Source of the DNA: Bog-473 sp963730395
GTDB lineage: Bacteria; Actinomycetota; Acidimicrobiia; Acidimicrobiales; RAAP-2
Length of the DNA: 64,000 bases
Assembly: GCA_963730395.1 (NCBI GenBank)
Contig: CAVSSK010000021.1
Location: 124,001 to 188,000, forward strand
Direction of reading: 5' to 3'
In this document: positions 53,332 through 62,955 of the stretch, in pieces
Layout: each line of letters opens with the position of its first letter
Position numbering within the stretch: position 1 is the first letter of the stretch
Translations under genes and position numbers: made by a program
The notes under the pieces: generated by a model
The model's input: the letters and a program-made list of their open reading frames with translations, nothing else
Databases searched by the model: none
Told to the model about the DNA's origin: nothing

Positions 53332-54180
53332 ATGAGCCTCGGGACCAGCGGCAGGGGTGCGGTGATGGACCGCCGTCCCCCCGGGGTGGCGGCGCGGATC
53401 ACGCCGCTCGCCTTCCTGGGCGGACGCCACGCCTCACGGGTTCTCGAACGCAACATCCTCGTCTACCGGCGCTCGTGGATCTTCATCGTCTCGGGCTTCT
53501 TCGAGCCGCTCTTCTACCTGCTCTCCATCGGGATCGGCCTGTCCCATCTGGTCGGCCCCATCAACGTCGACGGCCACCTGGTGCCCTACACCGCCTTCGT
53601 GGCGCCGGGCCTGCTGGCCTCGTCGGCCATGAACGGCGCCATGCTCGACTCCACCTTCCTGGTCTTCTTCAAGCTGAAGATCGCCAAGACCTATGACGCC
53701 ATGTTGTCGACGCCGCTCGGCGTGGGTGACGTCGCGCTCGGGGAGCTGAGCTGGTGCGTGCTGCGGGGCGCCCTCTATTCGGCCGCCTTCCTCGCCATCA
53801 TGGCCATGCTGGGCTACATCGTCTCGCCGTGGGCCATCCTGTGCTGGCCGGCCGCGATCCTGATCAGCCTGGCGTTCGCGGCCGCCGGCATGGCCGGCAC
53901 GACCTACATGCGCACCTGGCAGGACTTCGACATGGTGTCGCTGGCCTTCATCCCGCTCTTCCTCTTCTCTGCGACGTTCTACCCGATCACCGTGTACCCG
54001 GGCTGGCTGCAGCTCGTCGTCCGCTGCACCCCCCTCTACCAGGGGGTCGTGCTGTGCCGTGCCGCCGACCTGGGCATCTGGAGCTGGACCCTGCTGGGCC
54101 ACGTCGCCTATCTCGGGATCATGGCCATCGCCGGGGTCGTCGTCACCCGACGCCGCCTCGGGCTGCTGCTCCTGCCGTGA
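53332..54180 (+). CDS. ABC-2 type permease, NodJ/DrrB-like (second)
   Basis: 282 residues, the same length as its partner, ATG 53332 one base after that stop. ERNILVYRRSWIFIVSGF then TM1, and FLFSATFYPITVYPGWLQLV as the ABC-2 signature. Parallel architecture shows that the two permeases arose by duplication and diverged. Last gene of the exporter operon; ParA follows after 63 bp. Confidence 0.9.
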   Translation: MSLGTSGRGAVMDRRPPGVAARITPLAFLGGRHASRVLERNILVYRRSWIFIVSGFFEPLFYLLSIGIGLSHLVGPINVDGHLVPYTAFVAPGLLASSAMNGAMLDSTFLVFFKLKIAKTYDAMLSTPLGVGDVALGELSWCVLRGALYSAAFLAIMAMLGYIVSPWAILCWPAAILISLAFAAAGMAGTTYMRTWQDFDMVSLAFIPLFLFSATFYPITVYPGWLQLVVRCTPLYQGVVLCRAADLGIWSWTLLGHVAYLGIMAIAGVVVTRRRLGLLLLP

Positions 54181-54243
54181 CCGACCACCTCGGGCGGCCG
54201 GTACCGTAGGGCCGACTTCCCGAGCGGCAGAGGACTCGACGCA

Positions 54244-54825
54244 ATGAACATCGTGGTGAGCAACGTCAAGGGCGGGGTGGGCAAGACGACCACCGCCGTC
54301 TATCTGGCCGCCGTCGGGGCGCGCCGCGGCCGCGGCCCCATCCTGCTGGTCGACGCCGACCCCCAGGGCTCGACGGCTGAGTGGTACGACGCCGATCCCT
54401 TCGAGGGCGTCGAGCTGATCGAGGGCCCCTCGGTCCGGACGGTCACCAAAGCGATGAACCAGGAGGACGGCCTCGTCGTGGTCGACACCCCGCCGGGGGA
54501 GGGGAACGTCGTGCAGGCCGCCCTGGCCCGGGCCGACGCCGTGGTGATCCCGACCCGCGCCGGCGGGGTCGAGCCGAGCCGGGTCGTGACGACCCTGGAG
54601 ATGACGCCGCGCAACATCCCGGCCGGTGTCGTGATCTGCTCGGCGCGGCTCGGCACCAACGACCTGGAAGCCACCATTGCGTGGTGGACCGACCTGAAGG
54701 TCCCCGTGTGGGGGATCGTGCCCGAACGGGTCTCCATCGCCAGCGGTCCGGCGGCCGGGCTCTCGACCGAGGGACTGGAGCACTACTCCAAGGTGTTGAA
54801 AAGAGCGACGTCGAAGGCGCGCTGA
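54244..54825 (+). CDS. ParA/MinD-like ATPase, orphan
   Basis: 193 residues. Deviant Walker A KGGVGKTT at 9-16 with the signature Lys9, Walker A' LLVDADPQGSTAEW (about 36-49) and Walker B VVVDTPPGEG (about 79). It is short, lacks an N-terminal HTH and has no parB gene beside it. So it is not a chromosome or plasmid partition pair but one of the small ParA-type positioning ATPases. It follows the ABC exporter; relationship unproven. Convergent with the GAF/SpoIIE regulator. Confidence 0.85.
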   Translation: MNIVVSNVKGGVGKTTTAVYLAAVGARRGRGPILLVDADPQGSTAEWYDADPFEGVELIEGPSVRTVTKAMNQEDGLVVVDTPPGEGNVVQAALARADAVVIPTRAGGVEPSRVVTTLEMTPRNIPAGVVICSARLGTNDLEATIAWWTDLKVPVWGIVPERVSIASGPAAGLSTEGLEHYSKVLKRATSKAR

Positions 54826-54837
54826 CCCAACCGGGGC

Positions 54838-57800
54838 TCAGCGAGAGGTGACCGCCTGCAGCTCGCTGTGGTAGCGGCTGTCGGCCCAGGCGACCGGTGC
54901 CTTGCCGTGCAGCTGTCCGATCAGCTCGGAGAGGAACCAGTGGCGCACCGCGACGCTGCTGGGCGAGGCCGGCAGCGTGAGCAGCCGCTGCGAGAGCCCG
55001 AACTCGTCGGCCTCGTCGAGCATGGCGTCGTAGAACTGGCAGGCGACGACGGCCGATTGCGGCAGCACCAGGGTCCAGTCGAAGGAGTCGACCTTGTCGT
55101 CGATTGCACGCTGCCACATCTCGTCCATGCCTGGGCCCAGGCGGTTGAAGCGGGTCCCGATCTCCGAGACCAGCACCGTCAGCCGCTCGGGCAGCGCCGG
55201 CGAGGTGGGTGAGCTCTCGGCCCGCTCCTTCATGAGCCGGAGCTCGCGGAAGAGCGCCTCGTACTCCTCACTCGACTTCTGCAGGAGCCCCACCGGGATC
55301 CCGATCAGGCGGATGGCGATGTCGGGCGACAGGTTCGGTTCGCCGTGGAGGTCGGGATGGGTGATGTCGGCGAGGTCGAACCGGAAGTTCCCGTCGGAGA
55401 CGCTGCTCGGTGAGACCGGGAAGTCCACCGGCAGCTCGAACCACACGATCTTCCCTCCTTCGACCGCCTGTACGCCCCAATTCGACGCGAGCGTGTTGAA
55501 GAGGGTCAGACCCCGCCCGGTGGCGGCGTCCCGGCCGTAGTCCTTGAGGGACGGGATCGCGGGGTTGCCGTCGGCCACGTCGACCCGGATGCGATCGGCG
55601 AAGACGTGGAGCGTGACGCTCATGGGCGTTGCTGCGTGCAGCGTGGCATTCGTGACCAGTTCCGACGTCAACAGAGCGGCGTAGCCGGTCACCTCCGACG
55701 GGAGGTCGCGCAGGTGAGCGGCGATCCAATGGCGCGCGAGTGGCGTGCTCTCGACCACGGGTTCGAGGTGCAGCGTCGACATGCCATCCCGGGACGTACC
55801 CACAGGCTGGGCGGTTATGCCTTCCTTTACGACACCGGTGTAGTTGAGGTAGAGCACGACGACGTCGTCGGTGCGGTCCTCCGCGCTCAGCATGGATGCG
55901 AACGTCACCGCCGGTCGGTCGGGCCAGCCGTCCCGCGCAATGACCGTTGCCGTGGTCGCCAGGCGCCCCATGCCCTCGGTGATCACCTCACCCCGGCGCT
56001 CGATGAGCCCGTCCGAGTACATGAGGAGCGAGTCGCCGCGGCCGAGGACGAGCTCGTCGCGCGGCCGTGGTGCGCCGTTGAGCCCGGCCGCGATGAGGAG
56101 GGAGTGCTGCATGGGGCAGAACGTCGCGCTGCCGTCGGCGCGCACCACGAGCGGTGGTGGGTGCCCGGCGTTGCTCAGAACCACGCGACCGCTCGACGGC
56201 GTGATCGTGCCGACGACGGCGGTGGCGACCCTGTCCTCAATGAGGGCGTCGAAGAGGCCGTCGAGGGACGAGAGCACCTCGCTCGGCGAGAGGCCGGACA
56301 CCGCGTAGGCGCGGATGGCGCTCCGCACCTGACCCATCAGCGCCGCCGCGGCTGCACCCTTGCCCATGACGTCGCCGACGCTGAAGAACAGCAGGTCCTC
56401 GCCCAACTCGAACACGTCGTACCAGTCGCCGCCGGCGTAGGTGCCGGCCACCCCAGCCTGGTACTCGGCGTCCAGGAGCAGTCCCTCCACTGCGGGCAGC
56501 GAGTCGGGAAGCACGGCACGCTGGAGCACCTCGGCGACCACGTGTTCGCGTTGGAATCGGGTCGCGTTCGACAAGGCGACCCCGGCCCGGCTCGCCACCT
56601 CTGTCGCAAGCGAGACATCGTCGGCTTCGAAGAGCCGGCCCGGCCCGTCGATGAAGGTCATGACACCGATGACCTCGCCACTGCCCGTCAGCGGCACCGC
56701 CAGGGCCGTAGAGGTGCCGGGCGGTTCCAGCCCCCGCCCGCCGAGCTGGAGGGGGGCGAGCTGTGTCCGGCCCGTGCGGTAGGCCACGGCGGCCGGGGCG
56801 TCCGAGTCGAAGGGCACCTGCTCCCGACGGCGGCGTCGCTCGTCGGCCGGCCCCGCGGCGCGGAGCTCGCGTACGTCGAGGCGGACCAGGCCGCCGTCCC
56901 CGGGAACGTGGACGATGCACGAGTCGGCGAGGCGCCCCTCCACGAGGCTCATCGTCCGGCGGATGACCGTGGTGGGCTCCAGGCTCGAGCTGAGCAACCG
57001 GGTCACCTCGGACAGGAGCGCCAAGCGCTCACGTCCCGCCTCGGCGGCGCGCAGGGCTTCACGCTCGTGCTCGAAGACCTGCGCCCGCTCGAGCGCCTGG
57101 GCCGTCAACCCGGCCAGCGTGGACAGGAAGCGGAGGTCGGGCGCGCTCGGCTCCGACTGCGCCACGAAGGCCAACGACAGCACGCCCAGGGGGCCGACGC
57201 TGCCGACGAGGGGCTCGGTGACGACCGTGACCGGCGCAGCCAGGTCGTGCAATGCTCGGGGCGCCATCTCTGCCGCGATGTCCTCACCGGCCTCGCCGTC
57301 GGAGCCGATCGTCGCCACCATGGTACGGCCGCCCGAGAAGCACGATCCCGCATGGCTGCCGTCCACCGGCACCATCCCGCGGGACAGGAGGGACGGGTGC
57401 CCACTACTGGCCAGGCACGACAGGGCGCGCTCGCCCGACGCCGGGACGCGAACGACGGCTGACTGCGCACCCAGGGCGCGTCGGCCACCCGCGATGGCGG
57501 CGTGGGCGACATCGCCGGGTGTGGTGGCGGCGGCCAGCGCCGAGCTGAGCTGGTGCAGGTGCTGGCTGCGCTCCAGGTTGACGAACTCGGTGAGCGTGAG
57601 GCGGGCACGTTCGACGGCCTGGGCCGCGGCACCGGTGATGGTGAAGAGGAAACTCTGATCGGGATCCGAGATCCCGCGGTCGTCGTCCCAGTGCACCACG
57701 ACCGCGCCGATGGTGTGATCGGACACGACCAGCGGCACGACGGCCAGGGCGCGGAATCGGCTCGAGCCGAGGGCCGCGGAGAGGTCGGGGCGTTGCCGCC

Positions 57801-58497
57801 GCAGACTGTCGAGGGACTCCGCAAAGAGTGCGACGTTGTCACCCAGGATCGGGCCGTCGAGCCGCAGGGCCGGGAGGACGCCGTCGACCGGCTCGTCGGG
57901 TCCGTAACCGAAACGGCGCAACATGCGGAGCTGGCCCTGCTCGCTGATGAGGGCGAAGGTGGCGGCGTCGACGTGCAGCTCGTCACGCAGGGCGGCGAAC
58001 ACGGCGTCGGCCACCTGAGCCGGATCGGCCGCCGTGGTCAGTGCGCGGGCCATGGCCTGCATGCGCTGCGCGGTCTCGGCCGCCACCCTCCGTCGCCGCT
58101 CGTACCTCGTCTCCGACCGGGCCGTCCACAGCTGCACGTTGCGTTGGCCCCGGAGGTAGGAGATCCACATGGCGACGGCCGTGGCGGCCAGCTGGGTGAG
58201 GACGCGCAGCGTGTGGTTCAGCTCGCCGTAGCTGTGGGGCGGCGTGCTGATGACGAGCGCGAAGAACGTGGCCAGGAGGCCGACGATCAGGACCCGCGAG
58301 GGGCGAGCGAAGGCCGCTGCGATGAAGGGGGCGATGGCGAGGAACCCGACCAGCGAGACGTTCCCCCCGTAGACGGCGAAGACGATCGCCACGGTCGACA
58401 CCCAGAGCAAGGCGATGAGGGTCGCCACGGCTTCGGCGCGGTCGGCGCGGTGGCTGCGAGTCGTGGCCTGAAGGTCGTCTTCGCCTGATTCGGGCAC
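54838..58497 (-). CDS. Large stress regulator: membrane sensor, three GAF, SpoIIE phosphatase, HATPase and helical C-terminal domain
   Basis: 1219 residues. TM block about 20-120; GAF1 about 150-310, GAF2 about 325-480, GAF3 about 495-655. The PP2C/SpoIIE phosphatase (about 670-880) has metal Asp residues in GGDWYDVF, GDVMGKG and YSDGLIER. An RsbW-like HATPase (about 905-1030) has an intact N-box in LLTSELVTNATLHA and a G-box in RDAATGRGLTLF. The last 190 residues are helical and unassigned. It faces the STAS/anti-sigma/sigma operon, so it should set the phosphorylation state of the STAS protein and thus sigma release. Having both phosphatase and kinase-like domains suggests it can push the switch both ways (inference). 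Confidence 0.88.
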   Translation of the reverse strand: MPESGEDDLQATTRSHRADRAEAVATLIALLWVSTVAIVFAVYGGNVSLVGFLAIAPFIAAAFARPSRVLIVGLLATFFALVISTPPHSYGELNHTLRVLTQLAATAVAMWISYLRGQRNVQLWTARSETRYERRRRVAAETAQRMQAMARALTTAADPAQVADAVFAALRDELHVDAATFALISEQGQLRMLRRFGYGPDEPVDGVLPALRLDGPILGDNVALFAESLDSLRRQRPDLSAALGSSRFRALAVVPLVVSDHTIGAVVVHWDDDRGISDPDQSFLFTITGAAAQAVERARLTLTEFVNLERSQHLHQLSSALAAATTPGDVAHAAIAGGRRALGAQSAVVRVPASGERALSCLASSGHPSLLSRGMVPVDGSHAGSCFSGGRTMVATIGSDGEAGEDIAAEMAPRALHDLAAPVTVVTEPLVGSVGPLGVLSLAFVAQSEPSAPDLRFLSTLAGLTAQALERAQVFEHEREALRAAEAGRERLALLSEVTRLLSSSLEPTTVIRRTMSLVEGRLADSCIVHVPGDGGLVRLDVRELRAAGPADERRRRREQVPFDSDAPAAVAYRTGRTQLAPLQLGGRGLEPPGTSTALAVPLTGSGEVIGVMTFIDGPGRLFEADDVSLATEVASRAGVALSNATRFQREHVVAEVLQRAVLPDSLPAVEGLLLDAEYQAGVAGTYAGGDWYDVFELGEDLLFFSVGDVMGKGAAAAALMGQVRSAIRAYAVSGLSPSEVLSSLDGLFDALIEDRVATAVVGTITPSSGRVVLSNAGHPPPLVVRADGSATFCPMQHSLLIAAGLNGAPRPRDELVLGRGDSLLMYSDGLIERRGEVITEGMGRLATTATVIARDGWPDRPAVTFASMLSAEDRTDDVVVLYLNYTGVVKEGITAQPVGTSRDGMSTLHLEPVVESTPLARHWIAAHLRDLPSEVTGYAALLTSELVTNATLHAATPMSVTLHVFADRIRVDVADGNPAIPSLKDYGRDAATGRGLTLFNTLASNWGVQAVEGGKIVWFELPVDFPVSPSSVSDGNFRFDLADITHPDLHGEPNLSPDIAIRLIGIPVGLLQKSSEEYEALFRELRLMKERAESSPTSPALPERLTVLVSEIGTRFNRLGPGMDEMWQRAIDDKVDSFDWTLVLPQSAVVACQFYDAMLDEADEFGLSQRLLTLPASPSSVAVRHWFLSELIGQLHGKAPVAWADSRYHSELQAVTSR

Positions 58498-58639
58498 GAT
58501 TCTCTCTCCCGGTCACAGCCGCCGTCGGGCTCGTGGGTGAAACGCTATTCCCCCTGTAGGTCGGCCCAGACCGGTTCCGCCGTTCACCGGGGTTGTGCGC
58601 ACATTCCTACCCGTGTGTGCTGTGTCGGAAACCCTGAAG

Positions 58640-58665
58640 GTTTAGGTTCTCTGTCCAGGGGCTAT
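58640..58665 (+). promoter_or_regulatory. Predicted SigF/SigB-type promoter of the sigma operon
   Basis: GTTTAG (58640-58645), 13 bases, GGGCTAT (58659-58665), about 75 bp before the STAS gene. The -35 fits the GTTT consensus and the -10 is GGGTAT with one extra C. Same spacing as the csbD candidate. It would give autoregulation of the sigma factor, common in this family. Confidence 0.5.
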
Positions 58666-58739
58666 AGAACGCTTGGCCAAATCGCCATTGCAGACAGCCG
58701 GGACGAGCCCGGGGACCCAAAGCGACGCAGGAGGGTGGA

Positions 58740-59081
58740 GTGGACCAGGAGTTCCGGATTGAGGAGCAGGTGGATGCGGTGCCCCCGGTGATCGCCGTCA
58801 GTGGGGAGATCGACGTCGCGACGGCTCCGCAGCTGCGCGAATGCTTGCACCGGGTCATCGCCCAGGGTGAGTCGACCATCGTCCTCGACCTCCTGGAGGT
58901 CACCTTCCTCGACTCCACCGCCCTCGGTGTGCTGGTGGGCGGGCTCAAACGGTGCCGCGAACTGGGCGGCGACCTGCACATCGTCGTGGCGGACCCGCGC
59001 ATCGTGAAGATCTTCGAGATCACCGGTCTGACCAACGTGTTCACCATCGTCGATTCCCTCCAGGCCGCGGGCAGGTCGTGA
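58740..59081 (+). CDS. STAS-domain anti-anti-sigma factor (RsbV/SpoIIAA-like)
   Basis: 113 residues, GTG start with GGAGGGTGGA upstream. STAS fold with IAVSGEIDVATAPQLRECL and the phospho-acceptor Ser59 in VTFLDSTALGVLVGG. When unphosphorylated it should bind the anti-sigma factor and free sigma. It overlaps the RsbW-like gene by 4 bp (GTGA). Confidence 0.9.
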   Translation: MDQEFRIEEQVDAVPPVIAVSGEIDVATAPQLRECLHRVIAQGESTIVLDLLEVTFLDSTALGVLVGGLKRCRELGGDLHIVVADPRIVKIFEITGLTNVFTIVDSLQAAGRS

Positions 59082-59503
59082 CGGATCCGTCCGATGTGCT
59101 CGTCACGGGTGACCGGATTGAGCTGAGGTTCCCGGCGCGCGGCGATCTGATCGTGCTGGCCCGGCTCGTCACCAGCGCCATCTCGGCCCGTGCCGGATTC
59201 GACATCGAGGAGCTGGAGGACCTCAGACTCGCCGTGGGGGAGCTGTGCCTCCTCACGCTGCAGGGCAGCGACGCTCGCTACGGTGACCTCTGCCTCGAGC
59301 TCACCGTGCTCGGCGACGCAATCGGAGTGGTCTGCACTCTGGAGCGGGCAGCGCCTTCCGACGTGGTCGCACCGGAGGGCGCCGAGATCGCCCAGCTCAG
59401 CGAGCAGATCCTCGACGCGCTCGTCGACGAGCACGGCAGGGAGAGCCAAGATGGCTTCGTGCGCGCGTGGCTGCGCAAGCGCCGGGGGGGTAATGCGGAG
59501 TGA
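59078..59503 (+). CDS. RsbW-like anti-sigma factor with a degenerate ATP site
   Basis: 141 residues from GTG 59078. The position and helix DIEELEDLRLAVGELCLLTL match the N-box helix of RsbW/SpoIIAB, but the Mg-ATP Asn of E-x-x-x-N is Leu59. The C-terminal half shows no clear G-box (usual D-x-G-x-G) and ends in a sigma-like FVRAWLRKRRGG tail. It probably still binds sigma and STAS, but kinase activity is doubtful. Overlaps sigma gene by 4 bp. Confidence 0.75.
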   Translation: MTDPSDVLVTGDRIELRFPARGDLIVLARLVTSAISARAGFDIEELEDLRLAVGELCLLTLQGSDARYGDLCLELTVLGDAIGVVCTLERAAPSDVVAPEGAEIAQLSEQILDALVDEHGRESQDGFVRAWLRKRRGGNAE

Positions 59504-60261
59504 CGGAGGGCCGGGAAGAGACTCCCGGGCCGCAGTCCGACGACACGGGAACTGAGCGCCCGGCCCTCGACGCTGCGGAACGCGAGGAGCTGATCACCTC
59601 GAATCTTGGGCTGGCTCATCAGCTGGCCCGCCGCTTCCTCCATCGCGGCGAGCCGATGGACGACTTGGTGCAGGTGGCGTCGGTGGCCCTCGTCAAATCG
59701 GTTGACCGGTTCGACCCGTCGCGCGGCGTCGACTTCGCCGCGTTCGCCACGCGGACGATCATCGGCGAGCTGAAGCGGCACTTCCGCGACAAGGGATGGG
59801 CGGTGCGGGCCAGCCGACGGGTGCAGGAGCTGTACCTCGAGCTCGGGCATGCCACCTCTGCGCTGGTCCAGCAACTCGGACGCAACCCGACCGTGGCCGA
59901 GCTGGCCGAGGCAACGGGGGCCAGCGAGGAAGCCGTGATCGAGGCAATCGAGGCCGGCCAGGGATACCGCGCCGCGTCCATCGACGCGACAGAGAGTGAG
60001 GACGATCCGCTCTCGGCGCGCCTCGGTGAGCACGACGGCAATTACGACTCCGTGGAGAACCGAGCCCTGCTCGGCCCGGCGCTGGCCACGCTGCCGCCGC
60101 GCGAGCAGTCGATCCTGCGCATGCGCTTCGTCGAGGGGCTGACCCAGTCCGAGATCGCCGTCGCCGTCGGCGTGAGCCAGATGCACGTCTCGCGGCTCCT
60201 GTCGTCCAGCCTGCAGAAGCTGCGGGAGGGAATCGGGCAGAGCGGGTCCGAGCGGCCCTAG
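59500..60261 (+). CDS. sigF: Group 3 sigma factor of the SigB/SigF/SigG family
   Basis: 253 residues, GTG start in a GTGA overlap. Region 2: NLGLAHQLARRFLHRG, PMDDLVQVASVALVKSVDRF and FAAFATRTIIGELKRHFRD, the last with the RHFRD seen in SigB/SigF. Region 3: GRNPTVAELAEATGASEEAV. Region 4: LPPREQSILRMRFVEGLTQS and AVGVSQMHVSRLLSSSLQKL. Gene order STAS, RsbW-like, sigma is that of sigB/sigF operons. Predicted targets include csbD in this window. Confidence 0.9.
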   Translation: MTEGREETPGPQSDDTGTERPALDAAEREELITSNLGLAHQLARRFLHRGEPMDDLVQVASVALVKSVDRFDPSRGVDFAAFATRTIIGELKRHFRDKGWAVRASRRVQELYLELGHATSALVQQLGRNPTVAELAEATGASEEAVIEAIEAGQGYRAASIDATESEDDPLSARLGEHDGNYDSVENRALLGPALATLPPREQSILRMRFVEGLTQSEIAVAVGVSQMHVSRLLSSSLQKLREGIGQSGSERP

Positions 60262-60402
60262 CGACGAAATCAGGCAGCAGAGGCGGCAGCTGTCCCATGA
60301 AAAGGTGGTGGATTCTCCGTCCGCAGACGAGATCAGCAAATATTCCGGGCAATTCTGCCGCCGGTTGAGTATGGTGCAAGGCCATTCCTTGGAGAACTGG
60401 GG

Positions 60403-62067
60403 GTGGCCGTGGTACATCTCGATGCGTCTTTGGCTGAGAAGGAAGATCCGGGGAGAAAGGGCTCAAGGGGGGAGCCCTCGGGCTGATCTCCTCGGTGGTG
60501 GTGGGGGTGGCCTCGACCGCACCGGCCTACAGCCTGGCGGCGACCCTGGGGTTCGTCGTCATCGCCATCAACGGGCTGGGGGCGCCGATCATCACGATCC
60601 TGGCCTTCATCCCGATGCTGCTCATCTCCTACGGCTACAAGGAGATGAACTACGCCGACCCCGACTGCGGGACCACCTTCACCTGGGGCGCCCGGGCCTT
60701 CGGTCCGAAGACCGGCTGGTTGGGGCGGATGGGGGATCGTGGCCGCGGACGTGCTTGTCATGGCCAGCTTGGCGCAGGTTGCCGCGACATACGTCTTTTT
60801 CCTCTTCAATGCCGACGGCATCGCCAGTAACCCGACCAGCGGCTGGGTTCTGCTGGTCGGGATCGCCTGGATCGTCGTGATGACCGCCATCTGCTACGTC
60901 GGGATCGAGGTCTCCGCCAACTTCCAGAAGATTCTGCTCGGCATCGAGATCACGATGCTGCTGATCCTCTCCATCGTGGCGCTGGTGAAGGTCGGAAACG
61001 GCACGGCACCCCCCGGCCACCTCACGGCGAGCGCTTCGTGGTTCAACCCGTTCAATCACTTCTCCGCCCGGGGTTCATGGCCGGCTTCACGCTGATGCTG
61101 TTCATCTACTGGGGCTGGGACACCGCCGTCTCGGTGAACGAGGAGACCAAGGACTCGCATCGGATCCCGGGGCGCGCCGCCGTCCTCTCGACGGTCATCC
61201 TGCTGGCGACCTACGCCCTCGTGGTGGTGGCGACCCAGTCCTACGCCGGCATCGGGACCAAGGGGATCGGGCTGCAGAACCCCAACCACACGGGCGACGT
61301 GCTCTCGGTGCTCGGTGGCTCCATCTTCGGCACCTCGGGTTCGGGAGCTTCATGACGCACCTGCTCTTCTGATGGTTCTGAGCTCCGCCGCTGCGTCAAC
61401 GCAGACCACGATCCTGCCGACGGCCCGGACCACGCTGTCGATGGCGGTGTACAAGGCCATCCCGTCCGCCTTCGCCAGGATCCACAAGCGCTTCCTCACG
61501 CCGACGATCTCGACCCTCGCCATGGGCGGCGTCTCGATCGTGCTGTACGTGACGATGAACTACCTCTCGAGCGGCAACGGCGTGATCCTCGACTCGGTGA
61601 CGGCGCTCGGCGTGTTGATCGCCTTCTACTACGGGCTCACCGGGCTCTGCCTGCGCCTGGTACTGGCGCAACACCCTCACGCAGAGCGCCCGCAACCTGT
61701 GGCTGCGCGGCATCCTTCCGCTCCCGGGCGGCCTCATCCTGTGGTTCTGCATGCCGTGGCTCCTCGTCCACTACTGGAAGCCGGTGAACAGCTACACGAC
61801 GTACACGCTGCCGTTCCCGCCGCACTGGCACATCGGCGGCGTCTTCGTCCTCGATGGTCGGCGCGGTCGCTCCTCGGCATCGTCCTGATGTACGTGTACA
61901 AGGCGATGCGCCCGGCCTACTTCCGGGGCGAGGTCCTCAACCGCGACACGCCGACCCGGGTGCCCGACGAGATCGGCGTCCCGGTCGGGCTGTTCGGGAT
62001 CGAGCCCTTCGACGGAGACGGGTCCGAGGCGGAGGAGACGAAGAAGGAGCCCACCGAGGCCGGATAG
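60403..62067 (+). pseudogene. APC family amino acid permease with about seven frameshifts
   Basis: Starts around GTG 60403 (VVHLDASLAEKEDPG). Recognisable blocks follow in changing frames: STAPAYSLAATLGFVVIAIN, CGTTFTWGARAFGPKTGWLG, ADVLVMASLAQVAATYVFF, LMLFIYWGWDTAVSVNEE, QTTILPTARTTLSMAVYKAI, TLAMGGVSIVLYVTMNYL, RNTLTQSARNLWLRGILPLP, and a tail ending at 62067. Apparent shifts are near 60465 (-1), 60722 (+1), 61073 (-1), 61338 (-1), 61374 (-1), 61655 (+1) and 61850 (-1). Every block is well conserved, unlike an old pseudogene. As written it cannot make the 12-TM transporter. Confidence 0.8.
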
Positions 62068-62192
62068 CGTCCGGAGCCGATCCGGGACTGCGCTCCCAGC
62101 AGTGCCGAGCACCTGTGCAGGCGGGCGGCGCGTTCCACTAGACCGTGCGTACGGCCGGGGCCACGGCCGTCACGAGACGAGCTGGAGGCTCC

Positions 62193-62954
62193 ATGACGAA
62201 GAGACTGGAGGGCACGGTCGCCCTGGTGACCGGCGCCAGTAGCGGCATCGGCGAGGCCACGTCCATGGCCCTCGCCGAGGAGGGGGCGACCGTGGCCCTG
62301 GTGGCCCGGCGCCGCGACCGTCTCGAGGCCCTGGCCGAGCGCATCGGTGGCGCGGGCAAGGCGCTCGTGATCGAGGCGGACATCACGGACCCGGCCCAGG
62401 CGGAGGCAGCCGTCGCCCGGACCGTGGGCGAGCTGGGCCGCCTCGACACCCTCGTCAACAACGCCGGCGTCATGCTCCTCGGGCCGATCGTTGGCGCACC
62501 GGTCGAGGAGTGGCAGCGCATGGTGAACCTCAACCTGCTGGGCCTGCTCTATTGCACGCATGCTGCCCTGCCGCACCTGCTCACCGCCGGGGAGTCCGAG
62601 CCGCGCTCGGTGGCGGACGTGATCAACGTCAGCTCGGTCGCCGGGCGGGTGGCGCGCCTCAACAGCGGCGTCTACAACGCGACGAAGCACGGTGTCGGCG
62701 CCTTCAGCGAGTCGCTGCGCCAGGAGGTGACCACTCGCCACGTGCGGGTGACGCTCATCGAGCCCGGCGCCACCGCCACCGAGCTGGCGTTCCACAACCG
62801 CCCCGAGATCCTCGAGGGCATGGCGCAGCAGTTCGGCGGCATCGAGATCATGCAGGCCGAGGACATCGCCGAATGCATCCGGTTCGCCGTGACGCAACCG
62901 CGACGCGTGGCGGTGAACGAGGTCCTCGTCCGGCCGACCGAACAGGAGCGCTGA
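62193..62954 (+). CDS. Short-chain dehydrogenase/reductase
   Basis: 253 residues from ATG 62193 (GCTGGAGG 5 bp upstream); an earlier in-frame GTG at 62145 adds no conserved sequence. NAD(P)-binding VALVTGASSGIGEATSMALA, LVNNAGVMLLGP, catalytic Ser in INVSSVAGRVA and Tyr-x-x-x-Lys in GVYNATKHG are present. Substrate unknown; the sequence resembles broad-specificity YdfG-type SDRs. Followed immediately by the P-loop gene. Confidence 0.9.
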   Translation: MTKRLEGTVALVTGASSGIGEATSMALAEEGATVALVARRRDRLEALAERIGGAGKALVIEADITDPAQAEAAVARTVGELGRLDTLVNNAGVMLLGPIVGAPVEEWQRMVNLNLLGLLYCTHAALPHLLTAGESEPRSVADVINVSSVAGRVARLNSGVYNATKHGVGAFSESLRQEVTTRHVRVTLIEPGATATELAFHNRPEILEGMAQQFGGIEIMQAEDIAECIRFAVTQPRRVAVNEVLVRPTEQER

Positions 62955-62955
62955 G

